A DNA stretch of 64,000 nt from the NCBI GenBank assembly GCA_017643165.1, contig JAEPNY010000002.1:38305-102304 (forward strand). Direction: 5' to 3'. Positions within the stretch are counted from its first letter, which is position 1; each line of letters starts with the position of its first letter. Below, one piece after another: positions 7,750 to 16,109 of the stretch. The position numbers were made by a program, and so were the translations under genes. Origin of the DNA: Psychroserpens sp. (GTDB lineage Bacteria > Bacteroidota > Bacteroidia > Flavobacteriales > Flavobacteriaceae). The notes beneath the pieces are model-generated. The model ran no database searches and was not told the origin of the DNA. It saw nothing but the letters and a program-made list of their open reading frames with translations.

Positions 7750-8691
7750 ATGAGTGTTGTTTGGATCATATTAGGATTGTTTCTTTTGGTGATGGGAGGA
7801 GAGTTCCTTGTGCGATCTTCAGTTGCGCTTTCGTTTAAGTTTGACATTTCTAAAATGGTCATTGGTATGACAGTCGTTAGTTTTGCAACGTCAGCGCCTG
7901 AATTACTAGTAAGTTTAAATGCGGCACTTACCGAATCTCCGGCAATTGCAATTAATAATGTGATAGGTTCCAATATTGCAAATATTGGATTGGTCTTGGG
8001 AATTACAGCTTTACTTGGTGCAATTGCAGTCGACAAGTCTTTCTATAAATTGAATTGGCCTGTAATGATGCTATTTTCGATAGCGCTCTTTTATTTCCTG
8101 TCAAATGACAATATGTTATCGCGAATCGAAGGATTGATCTTATTTGCATTTCTTATCGTCTTCTTAATTGTTTTGATTAAAGCTGCTAAAAAAGAGCACA
8201 TACCTGAAGAGGTCAACGAAGCGTTAGCTTTAGTTTCAAATTTTAAAATAGTAATGTGGCTAATAATTGGTGCATTGGCGTTGTATTTTGGTTCAGAATG
8301 GCTTGTTAATGGCGCAAAAGATTTGGCGGAAACTTTGGGAGTTAGTGATGCGGTTATTGCCGCGACAGTTATTGCAATTGGTACTAGTGTTCCAGAATTG
8401 GCCGCTTCTTTAATTGCTGCTCTTAAAAAAGAAAAAGCACTATCACTCGGGAATTTGATCGGGTCTAATATTTTTAATATTGGTTCGGTTTTAGGTTTAA
8501 CCTCTATAATTAAGTCGATTCCAGTAACTGAAGCTTCAATTTTGTCAAGAGATATTTTTTGGATGTTGGCCTTCGCCGCAATTCTTATCCCTTTAATTCT
8601 GTTACCAGTTCGACTTCGTATCTCTAGAATAAAAGGGTTTGTTCTTGTCTCAGGTTATGTAATTTTTATAATAATGTCATTCTACAAATAA
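7750..8691 (+). CDS. calcium/sodium antiporter (CaCA family, YrbG-like)
   Basis: 313 residues, ten or so hydrophobic spans, built as two homologous halves. Each half holds the CaCA alpha repeat: GMTVVSFATSAPELLVSL (about 39-56) with GSNIANIGLVLG, and AATVIAIGTSVPELAASL (about 203-220) with GSNIFNIGSVLG. The acidic residues in SAPE/SVPE and the GSN loops form the cation sites in this family. Expected to export Ca2+ in exchange for Na+ or H+ across the inner membrane. Length is standard. Stands alone, ending in a strong terminator. Confidence 0.92.
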   Translation: MSVVWIILGLFLLVMGGEFLVRSSVALSFKFDISKMVIGMTVVSFATSAPELLVSLNAALTESPAIAINNVIGSNIANIGLVLGITALLGAIAVDKSFYKLNWPVMMLFSIALFYFLSNDNMLSRIEGLILFAFLIVFLIVLIKAAKKEHIPEEVNEALALVSNFKIVMWLIIGALALYFGSEWLVNGAKDLAETLGVSDAVIAATVIAIGTSVPELAASLIAALKKEKALSLGNLIGSNIFNIGSVLGLTSIIKSIPVTEASILSRDIFWMLAFAAILIPLILLPVRLRISRIKGFVLVSGYVIFIIMSFYK

Positions 8692-8725
8692 AAAACGCCT
8701 TCATTAATACAATGAAGACGTTTTT
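8691..8725. terminator. bidirectional terminator between the exchanger and GSII genes
   Basis: AAAAACGcCTTCATT / AATGAAGaCGTTTTT stem with a 5-base loop, starting at the exchanger stop codon; flanking A and T tracts let it work for both convergent genes. Confidence 0.85.
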
Positions 8726-8758
8726 ATGAACAAACAGTATAATTATAATCTTTCTATT

Positions 8759-9778
8759 TTAATTAACGCCTGCTGACTTTACTGTTTTTACGATACGTCC
8801 AGCAACTTTGTATGGATCTGCATTTGATGCTGGTCTTCTGTCTTCTAACCAACCTTTCCAGCCTTTTTCGACTGTGATGATTGGAATTCTAATCGAAGCA
8901 CCACGATCTGAGATTCCGTAGCTAAATTCATTGATAGATTGTGTTTCGTGTTCTCCTGTTAATCGCTGATCATTAAACTCTCCATAGACTTCAATATGTT
9001 CTTTCACGACTGGTCTGAAGGCTTCACAGATCTTTTCGTATATCTCTTGGCTTCCGCAAGTTCTAAGCGTTGTGTTTGAGAAATTGGCGTGCATTCCAGA
9101 ACCATTCCAGTCCATTTCTTTTCCTAACGGTTTTGGGTGGTATTCAATATAGGTTCCATATTTTTCTGTCAATCGATCCAATAAATAACGGGCTACCCAA
9201 ATTTCGTCACCTGCTTTTTTTGCACCTTTAGCAAATAATTGGAATTCCCACTGTCCTGAAGCTACTTCTTGGTTGATTCCTTCGAAGTTTAATCCAGCCG
9301 CGATGCATAGATCAGCATGTTCTTCAACTAAATCTCTTCCGTGCGTATTTCTTCCTCCAACAGAGCAGTAATATAATCCTTGTGGTGCTGGATATCCTCC
9401 AACAGGGAAACCTAAAGGCAATTGGGTTTTCTTGTCCATGATAAAGTATTCTTGCTCAAATCCGAACCAGAAATCATTATCGTCATCATCAATGGTAGCT
9501 CTACCATTAGATTCATGTGGAGTACCGTCTGCATTTAAGACCTCAGTCATTACTAAGTACCCATTTACTCTTGCAGGATCTGGATATATCGCTACAGGCT
9601 TTAATAAACAATCTGAAGATCCACCTTCAGCTTGACGTGTTGAACTTCCGTCAAAAGACCAAACTGGACAATCTTCTAATTTACCACTAAAATCGTCTTC
9701 GACTTTAGTTTTGCTTCTCATGTTTTGAGTTGGTTTGTATCCATCTAACCAAATGTACTCTAACTTAGATTTGCTCAT
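8759..9778 (-). CDS. glutamine synthetase, type II (eukaryote-like)
   Basis: 339 residues. The N-terminal beta-grasp region (YIWLDGYKPTQNMRSKTK) and catalytic motifs DGSSTRQAEGGSSD, FGFEQEYFI, GINQEVASGQWEFQ, GSGMHANFS and the C-terminal EDRRPASNADPY are those of GSII, the approximately 340-370-residue form typical of eukaryotes and found in many Bacteroidota. It condenses ammonia with glutamate using ATP. GSII lacks the adenylylation loop of GSI, so control is probably transcriptional. Transcribed divergently from GSIII across a 186-base intergenic region with shared repeats. Confidence 0.95.
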   Translation of the reverse strand: MSKSKLEYIWLDGYKPTQNMRSKTKVEDDFSGKLEDCPVWSFDGSSTRQAEGGSSDCLLKPVAIYPDPARVNGYLVMTEVLNADGTPHESNGRATIDDDDNDFWFGFEQEYFIMDKKTQLPLGFPVGGYPAPQGLYYCSVGGRNTHGRDLVEEHADLCIAAGLNFEGINQEVASGQWEFQLFAKGAKKAGDEIWVARYLLDRLTEKYGTYIEYHPKPLGKEMDWNGSGMHANFSNTTLRTCGSQEIYEKICEAFRPVVKEHIEVYGEFNDQRLTGEHETQSINEFSYGISDRGASIRIPIITVEKGWKGWLEDRRPASNADPYKVAGRIVKTVKSAGVN

Positions 9779-9806
9779 GCTGATTTAATTTTTTTAAATG
9801 AAAGCA

Positions 9807-9836
9807 CAAATAAAATGCATTTATCAGAGAGGTCAA
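9807..9836 (-). promoter_or_regulatory. promoter of the GSII gene
   Basis: Minus strand: TTTATTTG (9814-9807, seven of eight consensus positions) with TTG at 9836-9834, spacer 19 bp. The AAAAAAATAGGGGTA repeat begins right at the -33 element. Confidence 0.55.
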
Positions 9837-9904
9837 AAAAAATAGGGGTAAATTATGTGAAATGTTATTAACAATTGTTTATACCCTAAAAAAATAGGGG
9901 TATA
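9835..9904. promoter_or_regulatory. shared control region of the two glutamine synthetases: direct repeats and dyad
   Basis: AAAAAAATAGGGGTA occurs twice in the same orientation (9836-9850 and 9888-9902), 52-53 bp apart or about five helical turns. The second copy is half of the dyad TATACCC-N11-GGGTATA (9880-9904). One copy abuts the GSII -33 region and the other lies about 25 bp upstream of the GSIII -7 element. The arrangement suggests one regulator acting on both genes; its identity is not evident from this window. Confidence 0.55.
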
Positions 9905-9928
9905 GTAAAAACAATCTCATATTTTGTT

Positions 9929-9936
9929 TAATTTTG
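9929..9936 (+). promoter_or_regulatory. -7 promoter element of the GSIII gene
   Basis: TAATTTTG matches TAnnTTTG exactly, 28 bases before the ATG. No TTG at -33; that position is close to the GGGGTATA dyad, which would fit activator dependence. Confidence 0.5.
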
Positions 9937-9964
9937 CCCTACTATTTTAATATGTAATACGAAT

Positions 9965-12151
9965 ATGTCTACTTTGCGATTTCACGCTTTAAAAGCGGTA
10001 CACAACCGACAACCACTACAAATTAAAGAACAAGATAAACGCTCTTCAATCTTTGGTGCGAATGTGTTTAACGAAAAGACCATGCGTCAGTACCTTACCA
10101 AGGATGCCTTAAATGCTGTTGTTGATGCGGTACAGAGTGGAGCGAAGATTGATAGAACCATTGCTGATCATATTTCAACAGGCATGAAGGAATGGGCGTT
10201 GACAAAAGGTGCTACACATTATACACATTGGTTTCAACCTTTAACAGGAGCTACAGCTGAAAAGCACGATGCCTTTTTTGAAACAATAGGTAACGGTGAA
10301 GCTATAGAACGATTCGGAGGAGGGCAATTAGTGCAGCAGGAACCTGATGCTTCAAGTTTTCCTAGTGGTGGAATTCGAAATACGTTTGAAGCGCGTGGTT
10401 ACACGGCATGGGATCCAACGTCACCAGCCTTTATATATGGAACTACTTTATGTATACCAACTGTGTTCGTGGCATATACTGGAGAAGCCTTAGATTATAA
10501 AACACCACTTTTGAGAGCTTTACAAGCAGTTGATACTGCTGCGGTAGCCGTCTGCAAATATTTTGATAAAAATGTAAGAAAGGTTAATGCTTCTTTAGGT
10601 TGGGAGCAAGAGTATTTTTTAATAGATAGTGCGCTTGCCATGTCAAGACCAGATATAGTTCTTACAGGTAGAACACTATTAGGACATGCACCAGCTAAAG
10701 GGCAACAGTTAGACGATCACTATTTTGGAACTATACCAAATAGAGCCATGGCATACATGAGAGATCTAGAATTTGAATGTATGCGATTAGGAATTCCAGT
10801 TAAAACCAGACATAATGAAGTCGCACCAAACCAATTTGAATTAGCACCAATATTCGATGAAGCTAATTTGGCGGTAGACCATAACTCCTTATTAATGGAT
10901 GTTATGGATAAAGTTGCAGAACGTCATCATTTTAAAGTCCTTTTTCATGAAAAACCTTTTGCCGGCGTTAATGGTTCTGGAAAACATAACAATTGGAGTT
11001 TGAGCACGAATACGGGAGTAAATCTGTTAAGTCCAGGTAAAACACCTATGAGTAATCTGCAGTTTCTTACCTTTTTTATAAATACAATTAAAGCCGTTCG
11101 AGAATATGAAGAATTACTAAGAGCTTCTATCGCATCGGCGAGCAATGATCATCGTTTGGGTGCAAATGAAGCGCCGCCAGCAATTATGTCTGTGTTTATT
11201 GGAGAACAGTTAACACGAGTGTTGGATGAGTTGGAGAATGTTACAGATGGCAAATTGTCACCACAAGAAAAAACAGATTTAAAATTAAATGTGGTGGGCA
11301 AAATTCCTGATGTGCTATTAGATAATACTGATCGCAATAGAACATCACCTTTTGCTTTCACAGGAAACAAATTTGAATTTAGAGCCGTGGGATCTAGCGC
11401 GAATTGTGCAAATTCGATGACCGTTCTTAACTCTATAGTAGCAAAACAACTGACTGATTTTAAAGATGAAGTTGATGCACTCATCTCTAAAAAAGACATG
11501 AAAAAAGATGATGCGATTTTTAATGTGCTTCGCGAATATATTAAAACATCTAAAGCTATTTTATTTGAAGGAAATGGTTATGATGTACTTTGGGAAAAAG
11601 AAGCTAAAAAACGCGGTCTAAGTAATAACAAGACAACACCTGAGGCATTGAAAGTTAAGGTTTCGGATAAAACAGTTAGCCTTTTTCAAGATTTAGGTGT
11701 CATGAATAAAGTAGAGTCAGAGGCGCGTTTTGAAATAGAGATGGAAGAATACGTGATGCGTATTCAGATAGAAGGTCGAGTATTAGGAGATATTGCTAGA
11801 AACCATGTAGTACCCACGGCAGTTCGTTATCAAAATATGCTAATCGAGAACGTAAAAGGACTTAAGGAGATCTATGAAAAGGATTTCAGAGCTTTTGCGA
11901 AAGAACAACTGAACTTGATCGAAGAGATTTCTGGACATATTGATGGAATTAATGCTAATGTTACCAAAATGATCGCTGCACGTAAGCAGGCTAATGCTAT
12001 CGATAGCATAGAAAAGCGCGCAAAATCCTATTGTAATGAGGTTAAATCAATGTTCGATCCTATAAGATATCACTGTGATAAACTCGAACTTCTTGTTGAT
12101 GATGAAATTTGGCCTTTAACCAAATATAGAGAGTTGTTATTTACAAAATAA
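9965..12151 (+). CDS. glnN: glutamine synthetase, type III
   Basis: 728 residues, the usual length of GSIII (GlnN). Diagnostic stretches: the extended N-terminal region with HYTHWFQPLTGATAEKHDAF, SFPSGGIRNTFEARGYTAWD, the catalytic GWEQEYFLID, EVAPNQFELAPIFDEANLAVDHN, KPFAGVNGSGKHNNWS and the nucleotide-site RNRTSPFAFTGNKFEFRAVGSS. It makes glutamine from glutamate and ammonia as a double-ring oligomer. GSIII is common in Bacteroidota and cyanobacteria and is usually nitrogen-regulated. Having GSII and GSIII back-to-back implies the two are deployed under related or opposite nitrogen conditions. Confidence 0.95.
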   Translation: MSTLRFHALKAVHNRQPLQIKEQDKRSSIFGANVFNEKTMRQYLTKDALNAVVDAVQSGAKIDRTIADHISTGMKEWALTKGATHYTHWFQPLTGATAEKHDAFFETIGNGEAIERFGGGQLVQQEPDASSFPSGGIRNTFEARGYTAWDPTSPAFIYGTTLCIPTVFVAYTGEALDYKTPLLRALQAVDTAAVAVCKYFDKNVRKVNASLGWEQEYFLIDSALAMSRPDIVLTGRTLLGHAPAKGQQLDDHYFGTIPNRAMAYMRDLEFECMRLGIPVKTRHNEVAPNQFELAPIFDEANLAVDHNSLLMDVMDKVAERHHFKVLFHEKPFAGVNGSGKHNNWSLSTNTGVNLLSPGKTPMSNLQFLTFFINTIKAVREYEELLRASIASASNDHRLGANEAPPAIMSVFIGEQLTRVLDELENVTDGKLSPQEKTDLKLNVVGKIPDVLLDNTDRNRTSPFAFTGNKFEFRAVGSSANCANSMTVLNSIVAKQLTDFKDEVDALISKKDMKKDDAIFNVLREYIKTSKAILFEGNGYDVLWEKEAKKRGLSNNKTTPEALKVKVSDKTVSLFQDLGVMNKVESEARFEIEMEEYVMRIQIEGRVLGDIARNHVVPTAVRYQNMLIENVKGLKEIYEKDFRAFAKEQLNLIEEISGHIDGINANVTKMIAARKQANAIDSIEKRAKSYCNEVKSMFDPIRYHCDKLELLVDDEIWPLTKYRELLFTK

Positions 12152-12315
12152 CTTACCGTTAAAACATTCATTTACTGAGCTTTTAAGCACTATTCTGTAG
12201 GTTTAAGACTACGTATATCTAAGGATGCGAAAATTTTCTGTTTGTATTTCAACGCGAAATTTATTCATCTAGTCGATTTTTTCGTTAAAGCTAGGTCACG
12301 ACATGCATAAATACT

Positions 12316-12323
12316 TATGTTTG
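12316..12323 (+). promoter_or_regulatory. -7 promoter element of the small secreted peptide gene
   Basis: TATGTTTG matches the consensus exactly, 27 bases upstream of the ATG. No TTG is seen at the expected -33 distance. Confidence 0.45.
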
Positions 12324-12350
12324 TAATGCTATTAATCAATTTTTTGTAAA

Positions 12351-12491
12351 ATGAAGAAGTTACTACTAAGTGTGGCGGCTCTTATGTTCGCGACCTTGTT
12401 GTTTTCTCAGGACGATTCTAAGGATGTCAAAGAAAATCTTACTCAAGATGACGTCGTTAAAACTGAATCGAGATTTCAATCAGAATCGTAA
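12351..12491 (+). CDS. small secreted peptide precursor, 46 residues
   Basis: A frame of 46 codons starting MKKLLLSVAALMFATLLFSQ: a textbook Sec signal peptide (KK, then 15 hydrophobic residues, then a cleavage site around FSQ-D). What remains after cleavage would be about 26 very acidic, Ser/Asp/Lys-rich residues (DDSKDVKENLTQDDVV...). A consensus -7 element lies upstream and a strong intrinsic terminator downstream, so it looks like a complete small transcription unit. I do not know the family. Could be a secreted or periplasmic small protein or a peptide signal; function not inferable. Confidence 0.65.
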   Translation: MKKLLLSVAALMFATLLFSQDDSKDVKENLTQDDVVKTESRFQSES

Positions 12492-12515
12492 AGCTTTTTA
12501 CGCTTACAAAAATGT

Positions 12516-12537
12516 TTGGCAGTATGCGTATTGCCAA
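12516..12537 (+). other. hairpin after the small peptide gene
   Basis: TTGGCA / TGCCAA with a 10-base loop, lying between the peptide stop codon and the terminator. It has no T-tract, so it is probably a 3'-UTR structure rather than a second terminator. Confidence 0.4.
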
Positions 12538-12538
12538 T

Positions 12539-12580
12539 TAAAAAGACAAATGCATTTCTATAATACATTTGTCTTTTTTT
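12539..12580 (+). terminator. intrinsic terminator of the small peptide gene
   Basis: AAAGACAAATG / CATTTGTCTTT stem with a loop of about 13 bases, followed by seven T residues. Confidence 0.8.
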
Positions 12581-12708
12581 GTACAAAAGATTAAACTCAT
12601 AAAATATAAGGTGTTGATAATTAATTTTTTATATTGTCACCCAATTCCTCAAATCTTTGAACCTAAAGTCACTTTGTTATTGGTTATGATTAACCAAAAC
12701 AGAAATTG

Positions 12709-13383
12709 ATGATAGCACATAACTTTCGTTTTAGATTAACATTCTTATCTATTATTTTAACGTTTATGTCGATGACGGCTCAAGACGCTGTTGAAACGAC
12801 AACTATTCCGAACACTAAGTTTTATGATCTTAGAGGTACCAATGCCTTTGATGTCGCAATTGGGACTTCAGTTATTAATGGTGATTTTGTTGATCCAATG
12901 TGGGAAATTTACAGTCATGTAGGATATAAACGCCATTTTACACCACATCTAGCAGTCGATATTGGATATCATAAATTCAATCTTGCCTATGTGGATTTGT
13001 ATAATGAAGGCTTTATGTCATTCGACCTCAATATTGAGGTGCTCTTAAGACCACATCATATATTCTCTCCATATATATTCGCTGGAGCAGGATATAACGC
13101 AGCTAATCACTTTAGTCAGAGCGATCCTAAAATTCAAGGTGGTATCGGTATTGAATACATTGTAACTGATGGTGTAGCACTTAAACTTTTTTCAGATTAT
13201 AATTATGTATCAAGTGATACTCTAGATGGTTTAGAAGCAGGAGCAGCAGATGACGTATATTGGCGCGTCGCCTTTGGCGCTAACATTTATTTTGGCGGTA
13301 ATGATAAAAAAGCTAAAGCATTAAAAGATATTCCAACAGTTAGGAATACATATTCCATATTGGACGTGGAAAATAATCCGTAA
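12709..13383 (+). CDS. outer-membrane beta-barrel protein
   Basis: 224 residues from the ATG; a TTG codon directly before it is in frame but less likely to start. Signal peptide about 1-24 (ending SMTAQ). The body alternates polar and hydrophobic residues in strand-like stretches (AFDVAIGTSVINGDF, HLAVDIGYHKFNLAY, VYWRVAFGANIYFGG), as in small 8-stranded OmpA/OmpX-like barrels. A hydrophilic tail of about 30 residues follows the last strand. Ligand or role unknown. Lies 41 bases before purM on the same strand, but purM has its own -7 element. Confidence 0.75.
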   Translation: MIAHNFRFRLTFLSIILTFMSMTAQDAVETTTIPNTKFYDLRGTNAFDVAIGTSVINGDFVDPMWEIYSHVGYKRHFTPHLAVDIGYHKFNLAYVDLYNEGFMSFDLNIEVLLRPHHIFSPYIFAGAGYNAANHFSQSDPKIQGGIGIEYIVTDGVALKLFSDYNYVSSDTLDGLEAGAADDVYWRVAFGANIYFGGNDKKAKALKDIPTVRNTYSILDVENNP

Positions 13384-13399
13384 ATCTCATAACAATTCT

Positions 13400-13407
13400 T
13401 ATTTTTG
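13400..13407 (+). promoter_or_regulatory. -7 promoter element of purM
   Basis: TATTTTTG, exact consensus, 17 bases before the ATG at 13425. Confidence 0.5.
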
Positions 13408-13424
13408 TGGCTTAATTGAATTCC

Positions 13425-14603
13425 ATGAGTGAAGATACGAGTAAGCGCTACGCACAAAGAGGTGTTTCTGCGTCAAAAGAAGACGTGCATAATGCTATAA
13501 AGAACATTGATAAAGGTCTATTTCCTAAGGCATTTTGTAAAATTGTCCCGGACTATTTGACGAATGATGATGCGTATTGCTTGATCATGCATGCGGATGG
13601 CGCCGGAACAAAGAGTTCTTTAGCCTATATGTATTGGAAAGAAACAGGTGACTTATCTGTATGGAAAGGGATTGCTCAGGACGCTTTAATTATGAATATT
13701 GATGATTTGCTTTGTGTTGGAGCTACTGACAACATAATGCTGTCGTCCACGATAGGTCGAAATAAAAATGTAATTCCAGGTGACGTTATTTCAGCAATAA
13801 TAAATGGCACTGAGGAGTTAATAAATGATCTAAAAGCTTTCGGTGTTACCATTCATTCTACAGGAGGCGAAACTGCAGATGTAGGTGATTTAGTGCGCAC
13901 AATTATTGTCGATTCAACGGTAACGGCTCGTATGAGACGTCAAGACGTAATTGATAATGCAAATATTCAAGCTGGCGATGTTATTGTTGGTTTAGAAAGT
14001 TTCGGTCAAGCAACTTATGAAACGGAATATAATGGAGGAATGGGCAGTAATGGGCTGACTTCAGCTAGGCATGATGTATTTCACAAATATTTAGCCGAAA
14101 CCTATCCTGAAAGCTTTGATTCAGCTGTACCGGAAGATCTGGTGTATTCAGGTCAAACGAAACTCACAGATGCTGTTGAAGGCTCACCAATAGATGCTGG
14201 TAAATTAGTATTGTCACCTACAAGAACTTATGCACCAATTATTAAAACAATATTATCTAAATACAACGCTGATAATGTCCATGGTATGATTCATTGTTCG
14301 GGTGGAGCACAAACCAAAATTTTACATTTCGTGGATAGTTTGCATATTATAAAAGATAACATGTTTGCGATACCTCCACTATTTAAGCTGATCCAAGAGC
14401 AATCTAATACAGATTGGAAAGAAATGTATCAGGTATTTAATTGTGGTCATCGCATGGAATTATACGTTAATCCTGATATTGCAGAGGATATCATCACTAT
14501 TTCAAAATCATTTAATGTTAATGCACAAATCGTTGGACGCGTAGAAGCTTCAAATACTAAACGCTTAACGATCTCAAGTGAATATGGTGACTTTGAATAT
14601 TAG
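13425..14603 (+). CDS. purM: phosphoribosylformylglycinamidine cyclo-ligase (AIR synthase), Bacteroidota type
   Basis: 392 residues from the ATG (MSEDTSKRYAQRGVSASKED). The ATP-grasp-like PurM fold is visible: HADGAGTKSSLAYMYWKETG (glycine-rich FGAM/ATP region), ALIMNIDDLLCVGA with the paired Asp residues that bind Mg2+, STGGETADVGDLVRT, and HGMIHCSGGAQTKIL. It is longer and more divergent than the approximately 345-residue proteobacterial PurM, as is usual in Bacteroidota, where it is often labelled AIR synthase-related. Fifth step of purine synthesis: FGAM + ATP to AIR. An in-frame TTG at 13416 is a less likely start. Its stop overlaps the next convergent gene's stop by 4 bases. Confidence 0.85.
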   Translation: MSEDTSKRYAQRGVSASKEDVHNAIKNIDKGLFPKAFCKIVPDYLTNDDAYCLIMHADGAGTKSSLAYMYWKETGDLSVWKGIAQDALIMNIDDLLCVGATDNIMLSSTIGRNKNVIPGDVISAIINGTEELINDLKAFGVTIHSTGGETADVGDLVRTIIVDSTVTARMRRQDVIDNANIQAGDVIVGLESFGQATYETEYNGGMGSNGLTSARHDVFHKYLAETYPESFDSAVPEDLVYSGQTKLTDAVEGSPIDAGKLVLSPTRTYAPIIKTILSKYNADNVHGMIHCSGGAQTKILHFVDSLHIIKDNMFAIPPLFKLIQEQSNTDWKEMYQVFNCGHRMELYVNPDIAEDIITISKSFNVNAQIVGRVEASNTKRLTISSEYGDFEY

Positions 14604-14911
14604 ATAAATCCTTTTATCAGTAACAGAAAAGCCGTAGTCCAAGCACCATCAAATAAGAATATGATGGTAAAAAATTTAATATTAGAAACACCTCTAATTC
14701 GATAAAAACGAAGACGCTGTCTAATCTTTCGGTCACTTATCATAAACCATAACACGAAGACTAGAAACAACTTAGTTGATAACGCTAAGATTAGTTCAGG
14801 GTTAATTGCAGTAATTCCAATGGTCACTAGAAATGACCATAACACCATTGATTTGTAATAGTTGAGTATTGATCGTACTTGCTTTCGCATGTGCATATAA
14901 CGCAACTTCAC
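14600..14911 (-). CDS. small hypothetical membrane protein
   Basis: 103 residues, with hydrophobic segments near 22-40, 43-60 and 80-100 (FFTIIFLFDGAWTTAFLLLIK) separated by a very basic loop (RKIRQRLRFYRIRG). Family not recognised. Two further in-frame ATGs near the N-terminus (MHMRKQ) make the start uncertain by up to 8 codons. Convergent with purM, with a 4-base overlap of stop codons. Confidence 0.6.
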   Translation of the reverse strand: MKLRYMHMRKQVRSILNYYKSMVLWSFLVTIGITAINPELILALSTKLFLVFVLWFMISDRKIRQRLRFYRIRGVSNIKFFTIIFLFDGAWTTAFLLLIKGFI

Positions 14912-14950
14912 TTAAGATTATTTTTAATAACACGAAGAAGTTTTTCACTA

Positions 14951-14979
14951 TTGCTTATTCATAAATTATCGTATTTTTG
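14951..14979 (+). promoter_or_regulatory. promoter of prfA
   Basis: TTG (14951-14953), 18-bp spacer, TATTTTTG (14972-14979): both Bacteroidota elements at correct spacing, 21 bases before the ATG. Confidence 0.7.
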
Positions 14980-15000
14980 ATGCACAATTTTTGAAGATAG

Positions 15001-16077
15001 ATGTTAGAGAAATTAGAAATCGTAAAGCAACGTTTTGATGAGGTTAGTGATCTCATTATACAACCTGATATTATTGCTGATCAAAAACGATACATACAAC
15101 TTAATAAAGAATATAAAGATCTACGCTTATTAATGGATAAGCGTGATTCATACATAGAGCTTACAAATAATTTACAGGAGGCTGAAGAGATTATCGCTGA
15201 TGGAAGTGATGCCGAAATGGTAGAAATGGCTAAAATGCAATATGATGAAGCCAAGGAAGGTCTGCCTAAACTTGAAGAGGAGATTCGATTCTTGCTGATT
15301 CCTAAGGATCCGGATGATGCGAAAAATATTGTCGTAGAAGTTCGTGCAGGAACAGGAGGTGATGAAGCTAGTATATTTGCCGGAGATCTTTTTAGAATGT
15401 ATACCAAATATTGTGAAGGTAAAGGTTGGAATGTCAGCGTTGTAGATTTAAATGAAGGTACCGCTGGTGGTTATAAAGAAATTATTTTTGAGGTTAGTGG
15501 CGAAGATGTCTACGGAACAATGAAATTTGAGGCAGGCGTACATCGTGTTCAACGTGTTCCACAAACCGAAACACAAGGCCGTGTGCATACGAGTGCAGCG
15601 ACAGTTATTGTTTTGCCAGAAGCTGAAGAGTTTGATGTTGAATTAGACATGAGCGAAGTGCGAATTGAGCGTACAACGTCTACAGGACCTGGAGGTCAAT
15701 CTGTAAATACGACGTATTCTGCAATCAAATTACATCATGAACCAACAGGTATGATCGTATCGTGTCAGGATCAAAAATCATCACATAAAAATTTAGAAAA
15801 AGCCTTAAAAGTACTACGCTCTCGATTATACGAAATGGAATTGGCAAAAAAACAGGCCGCAGATTCCGAAAAACGAAAGAGTATGGTGAGCTCTGGAGAT
15901 CGAAGTGCGAAGATTCGAACTTATAATTATCCTCAGGGACGTGTTACCGATCATAGAATTGGTCTTACATTATACGATCTTCAAAATATAATAAATGGTG
16001 ATATACAAAAGATTATCGATGAATTAATGCTAGCTGAAAACACCGAAAAGCTAAAAGCTAGCGACGAACATATTTAA
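15001..16077 (+). CDS. prfA: peptide chain release factor 1
   Basis: 358 residues, normal length. The GGQ motif that triggers peptidyl-tRNA hydrolysis is at residues 231-233 within [18 protein letters not shown]; the codon-recognition loop reads [17 protein letters not shown] (PxT type, RF1 specific for UAA/UAG); [14 protein letters not shown] precedes it. Gln233 is the expected target of PrmC methylation. Has its own promoter and ends in a terminator placed right before pyrF. Confidence 0.97.
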   Translation: MLEKLEIVKQRFDEVSDLIIQPDIIADQKRYIQLNKEYKDLRLLMDKRDSYIELTNNLQEAEEIIADGSDAEMVEMAKMQYDEAKEGLPKLEEEIRFLLIPKDPDDAKNIVVEVRAGTGGDEASIFAGDLFRMYTKYCEGKGWNVSVVDLNEGTAGGYKEIIFEVSGEDVYGTMKFEAGVHRVQRVPQTETQGRVHTSAATVIVLPEAEEFDVELDMSEVRIERTTSTGPGGQSVNTTYSAIKLHHEPTGMIVSCQDQKSSHKNLEKALKVLRSRLYEMELAKKQAADSEKRKSMVSSGDRSAKIRTYNYPQGRVTDHRIGLTLYDLQNIINGDIQKIIDELMLAENTEKLKASDEHI

Positions 16078-16084
16078 TTATCTT

Positions 16085-16108
16085 AAGCCTCTATTGAGGC
16101 TTTTTTAT
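16085..16108 (+). terminator. terminator of prfA, abutting the pyrF start
   Basis: AAGCCTC-TATT-GAGGCTT followed by TTTTTT. The pyrF ATG begins 3-4 bases after the T-tract, an unusually tight placement that leaves no room for a separate pyrF promoter downstream of the hairpin. Confidence 0.85.
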
Positions 16109-16109
16109 T

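Noticed and set aside
7737-8036. Minus-strand open frame inside the Ca2+/Na+ exchanger
   Set aside because: Antisense shadow of a gene with full family motifs.
12370-12594. Open frame of 74 codons on the plus strand
   Set aside because: It overlaps the signal-peptide-encoding frame starting at 12351 in another phase and runs through the terminator; composition is not protein-like.
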